A stretch of DNA of 64,000 bases, taken from NCBI RefSeq assembly GCF_015560805.1, contig NZ_JADMSO010000013.1, positions 1 through 64,000 on the forward strand, written 5' to 3'. The notes under the pieces are model-generated. The model searched no databases. It was not told the DNA's origin and saw only the letters and a program-made list of their open reading frames with translations. Below are positions 18,307-24,817 of the stretch, piece after piece. Source of the DNA: Mediterraneibacter glycyrrhizinilyticus (GTDB lineage Bacteria > Bacillota > Clostridia > Lachnospirales > Lachnospiraceae). The position numbers and the translations under genes are program-made. Position 1 is the first letter of the stretch. Every line of letters begins with the position of its first letter.

Positions 18307-18310
18307 ACGC

Positions 18311-18358
18311 AGAGCCGATGAACTTGTGAGATAACCTTATAAGTCATCGGCTCTTTTT
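18311..18358 (+). terminator. Terminator after KTR copy 2
   Basis: AGAGCCGATGAACTT (18311-18325) pairs with AAGTCATCGGCTCT (18341-18354) with one bulged A, followed by a run of seven or more T. Compared with copy 1 it has a proper T-tract. It ends the resistance-module transcript. Confidence 0.8.
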
Positions 18359-18650
18359 TTACATAAATATAGAATTTGACAAGTCCGCCAAATAAAAAAA
18401 ACGGTGTTTTGGTGGGCAATTTTGTCATGCTCAGATGGCTATTTTATCCCTCCAGACCTGTTTTGAGTTTGGAGGGATTTCTTATGTGTTGGTCTGATAA
18501 CACTGTGCTGCTGATTTTAAGCAGCAGTTATTTACATACCGTTCGATAGAGATGAGGATAATTTGTTAAAAAAATTCTTATCTCCATTTGGGGAAATTAT
18601 GCTCCAAGAATAGATATTAAATATCTATATAATAGAATTGATATTTCTTA
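18359..18650. other. Non-coding stretch before the sigma-like gene
   Basis: No supported gene. It contains a hairpin ATCCCTCCA/TGGAGGGAT (18446-18454 and 18470-18478), a second TGCTGCT/AGCAGCA hairpin around 18507-18528, and a perfect palindrome TAGATATTAAATATCTA (18611-18627) abutting TATAAT at 18628-18633. The -35 position of that -10 box (CAAGAA) is poor, so the promoter would need activation, or the palindrome is an operator. Confidence 0.5.
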
Positions 18651-18651
18651 T

Positions 18652-18687
18652 AACCGTAAAGGTCTGACAGCCTTTGCGGTTTTTCTT
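18652..18687 (+). terminator. Hairpin terminator or attenuator upstream of the sigma-like gene
   Basis: AACCGTAAAGG (18652-18662) pairs with CCTTTGCGGTT (18671-18681) with one G-T pair, followed by TTTTCTTTT. It lies about 20 bases after the presumed -10 box at 18628, so transcripts from there would meet it at once. Confidence 0.65.
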
Positions 18688-18750
18688 TTGTCGTTTTTTG
18701 TTGAATTAAGGCGTAAGCCTGTTTGGGGTGTAGGGTGTCGTTCTCCGCCG

Positions 18751-18788
18751 ATCAATCTGAAATTTCAAAAATTCAGATTGATTGGAGG
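18751..18788 (+). promoter_or_regulatory. Hairpin next to the ribosome site of the sigma-like gene
   Basis: ATCAATCTGAA (18751-18761) and TTCAGATTGAT (18772-18782) form a perfect 11-bp stem with a 10-base loop, ending one base before GGAGG at 18784-18788. It could limit ribosome access or be an operator for a dimeric regulator. Confidence 0.5.
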
Positions 18789-18796
18789 AACGAAAA

Positions 18797-19267
18797 ATGA
18801 ATGAAAAACATCCTAACCGAAAAAAGGACAAGCATAACCCTTATACGCCGATGATTGTAGAGGGCAGATATTACCTCTCTTTTAAAGATGGGCGGGGGAT
18901 AATGCAAAATATTGAAATAGATAAAGTGCTGTATGACCTGTTTAACCGTTTTGAGCTTGAGGACATTTCCTATCTTAATCGAGTGAGCAGGCACATTGAA
19001 CACTCTGAGTTGACAGAAAGCTCCTTAAATGACCGAGCCTTTTATAAGGAAGAAAGTCTTGAGGAAACCGTTTCAAGGAGTATGGAATATGAGCAGTTAC
19101 ATAAGGCAATTTCAAAACTGCCCGAAACACAAAAACGAAGGCTGCTTCTGTATTTTTTCGGAGAGTTGAACTATGAACAGATCGCAGAGCTTGAGGGATG
19201 TAAATATCAGGCTATTCAAAGCTCTATCTATGCGGCAATCAAAACTTTAAAAAAATTTTTGAAATAG
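18797..19267 (+). CDS. Sigma-70-like transcription factor of the ICE
   Basis: A 156-residue protein with a C-terminal sigma-70 region 4-like helix-turn-helix (LHKAISKLPETQKRRLLLYFFGELNYEQIAELEG, then YQAIQSSIYAAIKTLKKFL). The N-terminal part (YYLSFKDGRGIMQNIEID) is shared with small sigma-like proteins of Tn916/Tn1549-type elements. The start is chosen at MNEKHPNRKK, 8 bases after GGAGG; the frame is open to a TTG at 18782 inside the hairpin. It probably controls element functions such as excision genes. Whether it is a true sigma factor or a DNA-binding regulator cannot be seen here. Confidence 0.75.
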   Translation: MNEKHPNRKKDKHNPYTPMIVEGRYYLSFKDGRGIMQNIEIDKVLYDLFNRFELEDISYLNRVSRHIEHSELTESSLNDRAFYKEESLEETVSRSMEYEQLHKAISKLPETQKRRLLLYFFGELNYEQIAELEGCKYQAIQSSIYAAIKTLKKFLK

Positions 19268-19296
19268 TGCCTTGTGTTATGGACTTTGAGTGAGCA

Positions 19297-19334
19297 AACA
19301 GGTGAGAGGGATTAAATTCCTTCCACCTGTTTTG
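19297..19334 (+). terminator. Terminator after the sigma-like gene
   Basis: AACAGGTG (19297-19304) pairs with CACCTGTT (19324-19331); an inner AGGGA/TTCCT pairing extends it. TTTTGCTTT follows. It lies 30 bases after the stop codon. Confidence 0.6.
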
Positions 19335-19869
19335 CTTTGTGTGGCGAAAACGGGAGTGATCCTTGACAACCGAATATCCATTCGTCAAATACTTCCTCTT
19401 TGTGATTGTGATGAGCATAAGCGTGTGCAGCGGTACGCCAAGACCTGTTAAGAAGCAGCGAGCGATGAAAGGGGGTGATCTCATTCATTACCGACTGAAA
19501 ATATCGGATTGCTTCCGATTTCGCAATAACCCACAAAGAGAATAATGGTACTCCCGTCCAGTCACAAGTCCGAGCGTGATAAAACCGTCGCAGACAATGA
19601 GGGCGGCTCTGGCAGACCGTCAGAGGGGTGAAACTCCCGTGGTGTCAGTTCGCTGCTGACCGTTTGGCGACTTCCCTGTGTTCTATGAACACATTGCATT
19701 TCGGGGTGTCGAGGACAAATTGAGATGCTTCTATCATAAAGCCAGATAAAAGGTAGTCATAGGAACAGATTTTGCTAATGATCTTCCAATATTAAATACT
19801 TCCTTTTGTCTGGCTGTTACATAGGTAAGTTCTTTCTTACCTAAAACCAGATAGGAGGTCTGAATATTT
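19335..19869. other. Long non-coding, structure-rich stretch before mazF
   Basis: No convincing gene: a 60-residue open frame at 19363-19545 has no ribosome site and no family resemblance. From 19546 on, GC-rich hairpins crowd the sequence (for example GTCAGT/GCTGAC around 19646-19664). AGCCAGATAAAAGG near 19740 can pair with CCTTTTGTCTGGCT near 19802 over 14 bp with one wobble pair. AGGTAAG/CTTACCT (19823-19842) lies just before the mazF ribosome site. This suggests an untranslated regulatory RNA or a long mazF leader. Confidence 0.45.
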
Positions 19870-20247
19870 ATGGAAAGAATTATCAAGCGTGGGGATATTT
19901 TCTACGCAACACTTAATCCCGTCATTGGCTCAGAGCAAGGTGGTACGAGACCTGTTCTTACTATTTCTAATAATACGGGGAACAGGCATAGTCCAACAAT
20001 TATTGTCGCACCGATAACAAGTCGTACACATACGAAAGCAAAACTCCCGACACATACAGAGGTGAAAGATTTTGATAAGCTCGATAAGGACTCAATTATT
20101 CTGCTTGAACAGATAAGGACGATTGATAAGCAGAGATTAAAACAGTATATAGGGCTGATGCCCGACCACATAATGGCAAGAGTTGATAAGGCTCTTGCCA
20201 TTAGTCTTGCAATGAACGGAGAGGGGTGTTTTGATGGAGCAAAGTAA
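19870..20247 (+). CDS. mazF: PemK/MazF-family toxin-like endoribonuclease
   Basis: A 125-residue protein with the MazF fold signature: [28 protein letters not shown] at the N-terminus, then IIVAPITSR and the conserved [16 protein letters not shown] block. MazF proteins cleave mRNA at short motifs. AGGAGG at 19853-19858 precedes the ATG. No MazE-like antitoxin ORF precedes it, as would be usual; a 52-residue ORF overlaps its end instead. Within this conjugative element it sits directly before the recombinase and may help maintain or regulate the element. Confidence 0.85.
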   Translation: MERIIKRGDIFYATLNPVIGSEQGGTRPVLTISNNTGNRHSPTIIVAPITSRTHTKAKLPTHTEVKDFDKLDKDSIILLEQIRTIDKQRLKQYIGLMPDHIMARVDKALAISLAMNGEGCFDGAK

Positions 20248-20392
20248 TGGACAGAAATTTGCACATTATAGTATTCAATTTGCATGTTTGCAGAAGTTAA
20301 AGAAAAACGGTTTAATTACGGTAGATGAGTACGAAGCCATAAAAAAACGGCTTATGAGTGATTTCAATGTCGTTTCAAATCTTGCGGCTTAA
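20234..20392 (+). CDS. Small SHOCT-like protein between mazF and recombinase
   Basis: A 52-residue protein ([20 protein letters not shown]) overlapping the last 14 bases of mazF. The C-terminal segment [23 protein letters not shown] has the short-helix-turn pattern of the SHOCT (short C-terminal) motif, seen in oligomerising proteins. GAGGGG at 20221-20226 gives a ribosome site 7 bases upstream. It is the only candidate partner for the toxin. An antitoxin role is untested inference; a recombination accessory role is equally possible. Confidence 0.6.
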   Translation: MEQSNGQKFAHYSIQFACLQKLKKNGLITVDEYEAIKKRLMSDFNVVSNLAA

Positions 20393-20429
20393 TACTTATC
20401 AGTAAATAAAATATCGGAGGTATAATCGT

Positions 20430-22199
20430 ATGAATGATGTTCAAGTAATTAAAGCAAACCGTAACGAAAATCGTATTCGTGGTAGAAAGGTAGAGATACT
20501 GAGAGTTGCTGCTTATTGCCGTGTTAGTACAGATAGCGAGGATCAGCTTAACAGCTATAAGTCACAGGTTATGTATTATACGGACTTAATCAAGAAAAAA
20601 CCAGAATGGTCTTTAGCTGACATATATGCTGACGAAGCCATAACAGGAACGCAGGTAACAAAGCGAGAGGATTTCCAGAGAATGATAAACGATTGTATGA
20701 ATGGAGATATTGATATGGTCATTACAAAATCCATTTCGAGATTTGCCAGAAATACATTAGATACTCTGAAATATGTTCGTATGCTGAAAGAGAAAGGCAT
20801 TGCTGTTTTCTTTGAGGATGAAAATATCAATACTTTAACAATGGATGGAGAACTGCTTTTGGTGGTACTTAGTTCTGTTGCACAGCAGGAAGTTGAGAAT
20901 ATATCTTCCAATGTCAAAAAGGGCTTGAAAATGAAAATGCAGCGAGGAGAACTTGTAGGTTTTCAAGGATGTTTGGGATATGACTATCATAAAGATACGA
21001 AAAGCATATCTGTCAACGAAAAAGAAGCTGAAATTGTGAGATATATTTTTAATCGGTATATAGAAGGGGCGGGGTGTACAGTGATAGCCAATGAGCTTGA
21101 GAATCTTGGCTATAAGACAAAATATGGAAGCTCACGGTGGGTGCAATCCACAGTAATCGGTATTATTAAAAACGAAAAATATAAAGGCGATTTGCTGTTA
21201 GGTAAAACATTTACGGTTGATCCTATTTCTAAAAGACGGTTGGAAAACTTTGGAGAGGAAGATAAATTTTATATCCGTGACCATCACGAAGCAATTATCA
21301 GTGAGGAGATATTTGAAGAAGCACAGAAGATACTTGCAAAAAGAAATGTTAATCGTGGTGTACATCAGGAAGGTCAGAAGCGGAACAAATTTAGCAGGAA
21401 ATATGCTTTTAGCTGTATGATTAAATGTGGTTTTTGCGGAGGTACACTAAGCCGAAGAAATTGGCACAGTAGTTCTGCTTATACTAAGACAATCTGGCAT
21501 TGTGTGACGGCTACCAAACATGGAAAAAAGAATTGCCCACATTGTAAAGGCATACCTGAAGAAGTAATTGAAAATGCTTTTGTAAAAAGCTATCAGCTCT
21601 TATGTTCCGATCAACATGAGGTTGTGAGTGAGTTTCTTCAAAAAGTTGAGGATATTCTCAAAGACGACGCTTCTTTGAAACGCTTGCCGAAGATTGAAAA
21701 AGAAATGACAGATTTGCAGCGAAGAAAAGAAAAACTGCTTGACTTAAGGCTTGATAACAATATCGACAGGGATATTTATGATAAGAAAAATCAGGAGTTA
21801 TCGGAGCAGTTAAAAAAACTTCAAGCCGAACAGTTGCAGTTGGTTGAGTTGAGCAAAAATCAGGAGAGTACCAAAACAAGGATAAGAGAATTTCGGAAAA
21901 ACTTAAATTCTGGAGAACTATTGGAGAGCTTCGATAGAGTGGTTTTTGAAAGTGTAGTTGAAAGAATAATTATCGGCGGTTATAATGATGAAGGAGTGGA
22001 AGATCCGTTGAAGATAACTTTTGTATATAAAACTGGTATCCACTCAAATCTTAATGCAAAAGATTTTAAGCCAAAGCGTAAAAACGCTGCGGCTGTACAT
22101 ACGGACGCAGAATTGTGTTCCTATGCAAGTGTCGAGGATGACAAATTGTGTTTACATAGTAGCTCCGACACATGTGGAGACGGTTGTAATGCTGGTTAG
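20430..22199 (+). CDS. Large serine recombinase (site-specific integrase of the ICE)
   Basis: A 589-residue recombinase. The resolvase domain has the catalytic serine at 33 in AYCRVSTDSEDQ, then ITKSISRFARN with conserved arginines. The recombinase domain (about 185-300) and a zinc ribbon with CGFCGG and CPHC follow (about 338-385). A coiled coil near 415-475 and a beta-rich C-terminus complete it. It catalyses integration and excision of the element. GGAGG at 20417-20421 precedes the ATG. The final residues CGDGCNAG and the stop codon are read from the chromosomal rlmD-like sequence, so the C-terminus would differ in the excised circle. Confidence 0.92.
   Translation: MNDVQVIKANRNENRIRGRKVEILRVAAYCRVSTDSEDQLNSYKSQVMYYTDLIKKKPEWSLADIYADEAITGTQVTKREDFQRMINDCMNGDIDMVITKSISRFARNTLDTLKYVRMLKEKGIAVFFEDENINTLTMDGELLLVVLSSVAQQEVENISSNVKKGLKMKMQRGELVGFQGCLGYDYHKDTKSISVNEKEAEIVRYIFNRYIEGAGCTVIANELENLGYKTKYGSSRWVQSTVIGIIKNEKYKGDLLLGKTFTVDPISKRRLENFGEEDKFYIRDHHEAIISEEIFEEAQKILAKRNVNRGVHQEGQKRNKFSRKYAFSCMIKCGFCGGTLSRRNWHSSSAYTKTIWHCVTATKHGKKNCPHCKGIPEEVIENAFVKSYQLLCSDQHEVVSEFLQKVEDILKDDASLKRLPKIEKEMTDLQRRKEKLLDLRLDNNIDRDIYDKKNQELSEQLKKLQAEQLQLVELSKNQESTKTRIREFRKNLNSGELLESFDRVVFESVVERIIIGGYNDEGVEDPLKITFVYKTGIHSNLNAKDFKPKRKNAAAVHTDAELCSYASVEDDKLCLHSSSDTCGDGCNAG
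22168..22194. other. Putative right attachment site (attR) in an rlmD/rumA 3' segment
   Basis: In the frame of the interrupted gene this DNA reads THVETVVML, the conserved C-terminal block of RlmD (RumA) methyltransferases, a known hot spot for integrating elements in Firmicutes. The recombinase frame runs across it in another phase and stops at 22197. The exact crossover cannot be placed without the left end or an empty site. Confidence 0.6.
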
Positions 22200-22365
22200 A
22201 AAAACTCCTGACGCATATATCGACATTACCGTGGATATGGATGAACTGGATTTAACTGCTTCGGAAGCAAAGGCAACCTGTTAGGAAATTAAGGATTACA
22301 TTAAGGAAAAGTATGACGTGAAAGTGTCTTCGCTGTATATCCCACAGATAAAGCAAAAGATATAA
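22168..22365 (+). pseudogene. rlmD: Decayed C-terminal remnant of an rlmD (rumA)-like gene
   Basis: The frame gives HVETVVMLVRKTPDAYIDIT, continues as a VDMDELDLTASEAKATC segment, meets TAG at 22282-22284, then runs on as EIKDYIKEKYDVKVSSLY and IPQIKQKI to TAA. In related tails known to me the stop position is a glutamate (ATYEEIK), so one base change made the TAG. No N-terminal part is present; it was separated by the element. Without the left end one cannot tell whether a functional copy was rebuilt at attL. Confidence 0.65.
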
Positions 22366-22607
22366 GAGATTTAAAGCTATTAAGCGAGTGCGTAAAGACG
22401 GTTCTGAGTATTGAAGTCAAGGGAACGTGCTTTGGCGCTTGACTATACATAGTGGAGAAATTTTCAGCTGGTTCAAGATCTTTTTTATAAATATTATTAT
22501 TTGTTACCGTCGGATATTCGAACTCATATTTCTGGGAGACTGCTTTCAAAATGTCATAGAAAGCTTCCTCTTAGTCAATACCTATTTCCTTAAAAGAGTT
22601 GTAAACT
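22366..22607. other. Intergenic stretch, no gene seen
   Basis: It contains a short out-of-frame continuation of the remnant (reading AKDIRDLKLLSECVKTVL) and AT-rich sequence leading to the marR promoter. I see no ribosome site followed by a sensible frame. Confidence 0.4.
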
Positions 22608-22633
22608 TTGTATTTACAAAATATGAAATATAG

Positions 22634-22669
22634 TATAATATATCTACATAGATAATATCTAGTTAGATA
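22634..22669 (+). promoter_or_regulatory. marR promoter with two MarR-type palindromic operators
   Basis: A TATAAT -10 box lies at 22634-22639. Immediately after it come two palindromes with identical arms: TATCTACATAGATA (22641-22654) and TATCTAGTTAGATA (22656-22669), 15 bases apart. They cover the start of transcription, the expected place for autorepression. The -35 is weak (TTTACA at 22613-22618, 15-base spacer). Confidence 0.65.
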
Positions 22670-22696
22670 TAAAAACGTAAAGGAGGTGAAAGAGAT

Positions 22697-23116
22697 TTGG
22701 GGAGAATCGAGATGAAAATTTTGATTGGACTTCACAGAAACGTAAATACACTGGATAAAAAAACAGCTAAAATAGCTTCGGAGTACCATTTGACATTTAG
22801 CCAGTTTATGGTCTTAGAAGCGCTTTACAGTAAAGGTGATATGAGCGTGGGCGAGGTAAGGGAAAGGATACTCAGTAGTGTAGGAACAATTTCGCTTATC
22901 GTGAATAATTTGGTGAAAATGAAGTATATAGAAAGAATACCTGATAAAAAAGACAGACGTGTATGTATACTACATTTGACGAAAGAGGGGTATGAAGTGA
23001 TCAGCAAAATTGCGCCAAAAAATGAAGCGAAGATAACGGAAAGTATGGATGTTTTGGATCAGGATGAAAAGGAAACTTTGCTATATCTTTTGAAGAAGAT
23101 AGGAGGAATCAAATGA
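22697..23116 (+). CDS. MarR-family transcriptional regulator
   Basis: A 139-residue winged-helix regulator: LTFSQFMVLEALYSKGDMSVGEVRERI, then VGTISLIVNNLVKMKYIERIPDKKDRRVCILHLTKEG, the MarR wing with conserved D-RR. AGGAGGTGA at 22681-22689 is 7 bases before a TTG start at 22697; the ATG at 22712 is an alternative. Its stop overlaps the pirin start, so it heads a three-gene operon with pirin and a nitroreductase. This combination suggests response to phenolic, quinone or oxidant stress. The two palindromes upstream are its likely sites. Confidence 0.88.
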   Translation: MGRIEMKILIGLHRNVNTLDKKTAKIASEYHLTFSQFMVLEALYSKGDMSVGEVRERILSSVGTISLIVNNLVKMKYIERIPDKKDRRVCILHLTKEGYEVISKIAPKNEAKITESMDVLDQDEKETLLYLLKKIGGIK

Positions 23117-23952
23117 AAAGAAAAGTGAGGACAAAAGTAAAAGGATTTAGAGCAACTGATGGGGCGGGCGTAAATTTAGTAAGAGTCTTAGGAAGTCACA
23201 CGGCAAGAGAGTTCGATCCTATTTTAATGTTGGATTCTTTTGACAGTCTTAATCCGGATGATTATACAGCAGGATTTCCAATGCATCCTCATAGAGGGAT
23301 CGAAACAATCAGTTATGTGTCAAGTGGAAAGATGGTTCACAGGGATAGTTTGGGGAACGAAGATGGGATTTCAGATGGTGAAGTTCAATGGATGAATTCC
23401 GGTTCGGGGATCATGCACGAAGAAATGGTTCCGGCGGCGGAAAGACTTTTGGGAGTACAGCTGTGGTTAAATCTGCCTGCAAAAGATAAAATGAGCAAGC
23501 CGAGTTATAATAGTATTAAGAATGATGAGGTTAAAGAAATAGAAATAGAAGGCGGAAAAATACGACTTTTAGCAGGCGCATATATGGAATACCAAGGATA
23601 TAAAGGCAATTATTTACCTATGGATTATTATGATATTCATTTAAATCCGAACGCAGAAATTACACTTACCATGGATCAAAATGATTCGGTAATGATATTC
23701 ACTCTTTTAGGCGATGTCTATATCAATGGGGAGCATATAGAAGAAAAAACAGCGGTTAAATTGACAGAAGGCGATAGCCTTACAATAAAAAATGGAGAAA
23801 AGAAAGCTCAGGTTTTATATATGAATTCAAGAGCGCTGAATGAAACCATAGCATGGGCGGGACCTGTTGTCATGAATACGCAGGAAGAGTTGCAGCAAGC
23901 ATTTTTAGAGCTTAGAAACGATACGTTTATCAAAGATAAAGTAGTGTATTAA
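23113..23952 (+). CDS. Pirin-family protein
   Basis: A 279-residue bicupin. Metal ligands expected in the N-terminal cupin are present: His58 and His60 in MHPHRGIE, and His102 and Glu104 in SGSGIMHEE. GGAGG at 23101-23105 lies 7 bases upstream, and the ATG overlaps the marR stop. Some bacterial pirins are quercetin dioxygenases; others bind partner enzymes. Co-transcription with MarR and a nitroreductase points to handling of aromatic or electrophilic compounds. The precise reaction is not predictable from sequence. Confidence 0.9.
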   Translation: MKRKVRTKVKGFRATDGAGVNLVRVLGSHTAREFDPILMLDSFDSLNPDDYTAGFPMHPHRGIETISYVSSGKMVHRDSLGNEDGISDGEVQWMNSGSGIMHEEMVPAAERLLGVQLWLNLPAKDKMSKPSYNSIKNDEVKEIEIEGGKIRLLAGAYMEYQGYKGNYLPMDYYDIHLNPNAEITLTMDQNDSVMIFTLLGDVYINGEHIEEKTAVKLTEGDSLTIKNGEKKAQVLYMNSRALNETIAWAGPVVMNTQEELQQAFLELRNDTFIKDKVVY

Positions 23953-23996
23953 GAATGAAGAATAAGAAAAAGTATAACAAGTAAAGAGAGGAAAGT

Positions 23997-24572
23997 ATGA
24001 GCATTATAAAATCATTGGAAAAAAGAAGAACATATTATAATCTTGATAAGAAGATACCGATTTCAGAACAAGAGGTCGAAGAAAAAGTAAAAAAAGTGAC
24101 TGAATTAGTGCCTGATGCATTTAACATGAAAAGCGCGCGAGTTGTGCTCGTGTTTGGTGAAAAACATGAGCAGTTATGGGACGAGATTTATGATGTGTTT
24201 GAAGGAAAAGTACCGAGGGAGAAACTAGATTTATTTAAGAACGGAGCAGGAACAATATTATTTTTATATGATCAGGATATTGTTAAGAAAATGCAGGAAC
24301 AATTTCATACATATGCGGATAATTTTCCGATTTGGGCTAATCAGGCAAACGGAATGCTCCAGATTGTGATGTGGAGTATGTTAAGGGAACTTAATATCGG
24401 AGCGTCTTTGCAGCACTATAATCCGATAATAGATGCAAAAGTTAAGGAGCTTTTTGATATACCTGAAAGCTGCATGTTAGTAGCGCAAATGCCGTTCGGA
24501 GGCATTAAAAAGGAGCCGGATGAAAAGGAGAAAGAGGATATAAATAAAAGAGTCAGCGTTGTAAGATCGTAA
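23997..24572 (+). CDS. Nitroreductase-family flavoprotein
   Basis: A 191-residue member of the FMN-dependent nitroreductase fold, of the short subgroup related to HBN1/YdgI-like oxidoreductases: KRRTYYNLDKKIPI at the N-terminus (FMN phosphate site region), ANGMLQIVMWSMLRELNIGASLQHYNPI, and AQMPFGGIKKEP near the end. GAGGAAAG at 23988-23995 precedes the ATG. It is the last gene of the marR operon and is followed by a terminator. A likely role is NAD(P)H-dependent reduction of quinones or nitro compounds. Confidence 0.85.
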   Translation: MSIIKSLEKRRTYYNLDKKIPISEQEVEEKVKKVTELVPDAFNMKSARVVLVFGEKHEQLWDEIYDVFEGKVPREKLDLFKNGAGTILFLYDQDIVKKMQEQFHTYADNFPIWANQANGMLQIVMWSMLRELNIGASLQHYNPIIDAKVKELFDIPESCMLVAQMPFGGIKKEPDEKEKEDINKRVSVVRS

Positions 24573-24588
24573 ATAAGATTTCAATGAA

Positions 24589-24620
24589 ACCGATGTGCAG
24601 AAAAGTCACGTCGGTTTTTC
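24589..24620 (+). terminator. Terminator of the marR-pirin-nitroreductase operon
   Basis: ACCGATGTG (24589-24597) pairs with CACGTCGGT (24607-24615) with one wobble, followed by TTTTC. It lies 17 bases after the nitroreductase stop. Confidence 0.75.
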
Positions 24621-24817
24621 TGTGTTTACAGGAAATTTTCAAAGAGATATATAAAGAATAAGTGTAGATGTTTGAACTGCGAAAGAATCAAATTAGTTGA
24701 AATATACATGAAATGGAAGATTGGTAATATATACATGGAATAGAAACTACAATATAATTAATAGGGACTTCCAAGGAAGAAAGTTAAAACAGAAGAATAC
24801 GAAGGAGGGAGGAAGAG

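Noticed and set aside
19363-19545. A 60-codon open frame after the sigma-like gene
   Set aside because: No ribosome site at its start, unusual composition, and overlap with terminator-like and hairpin sequence; treated as non-coding.
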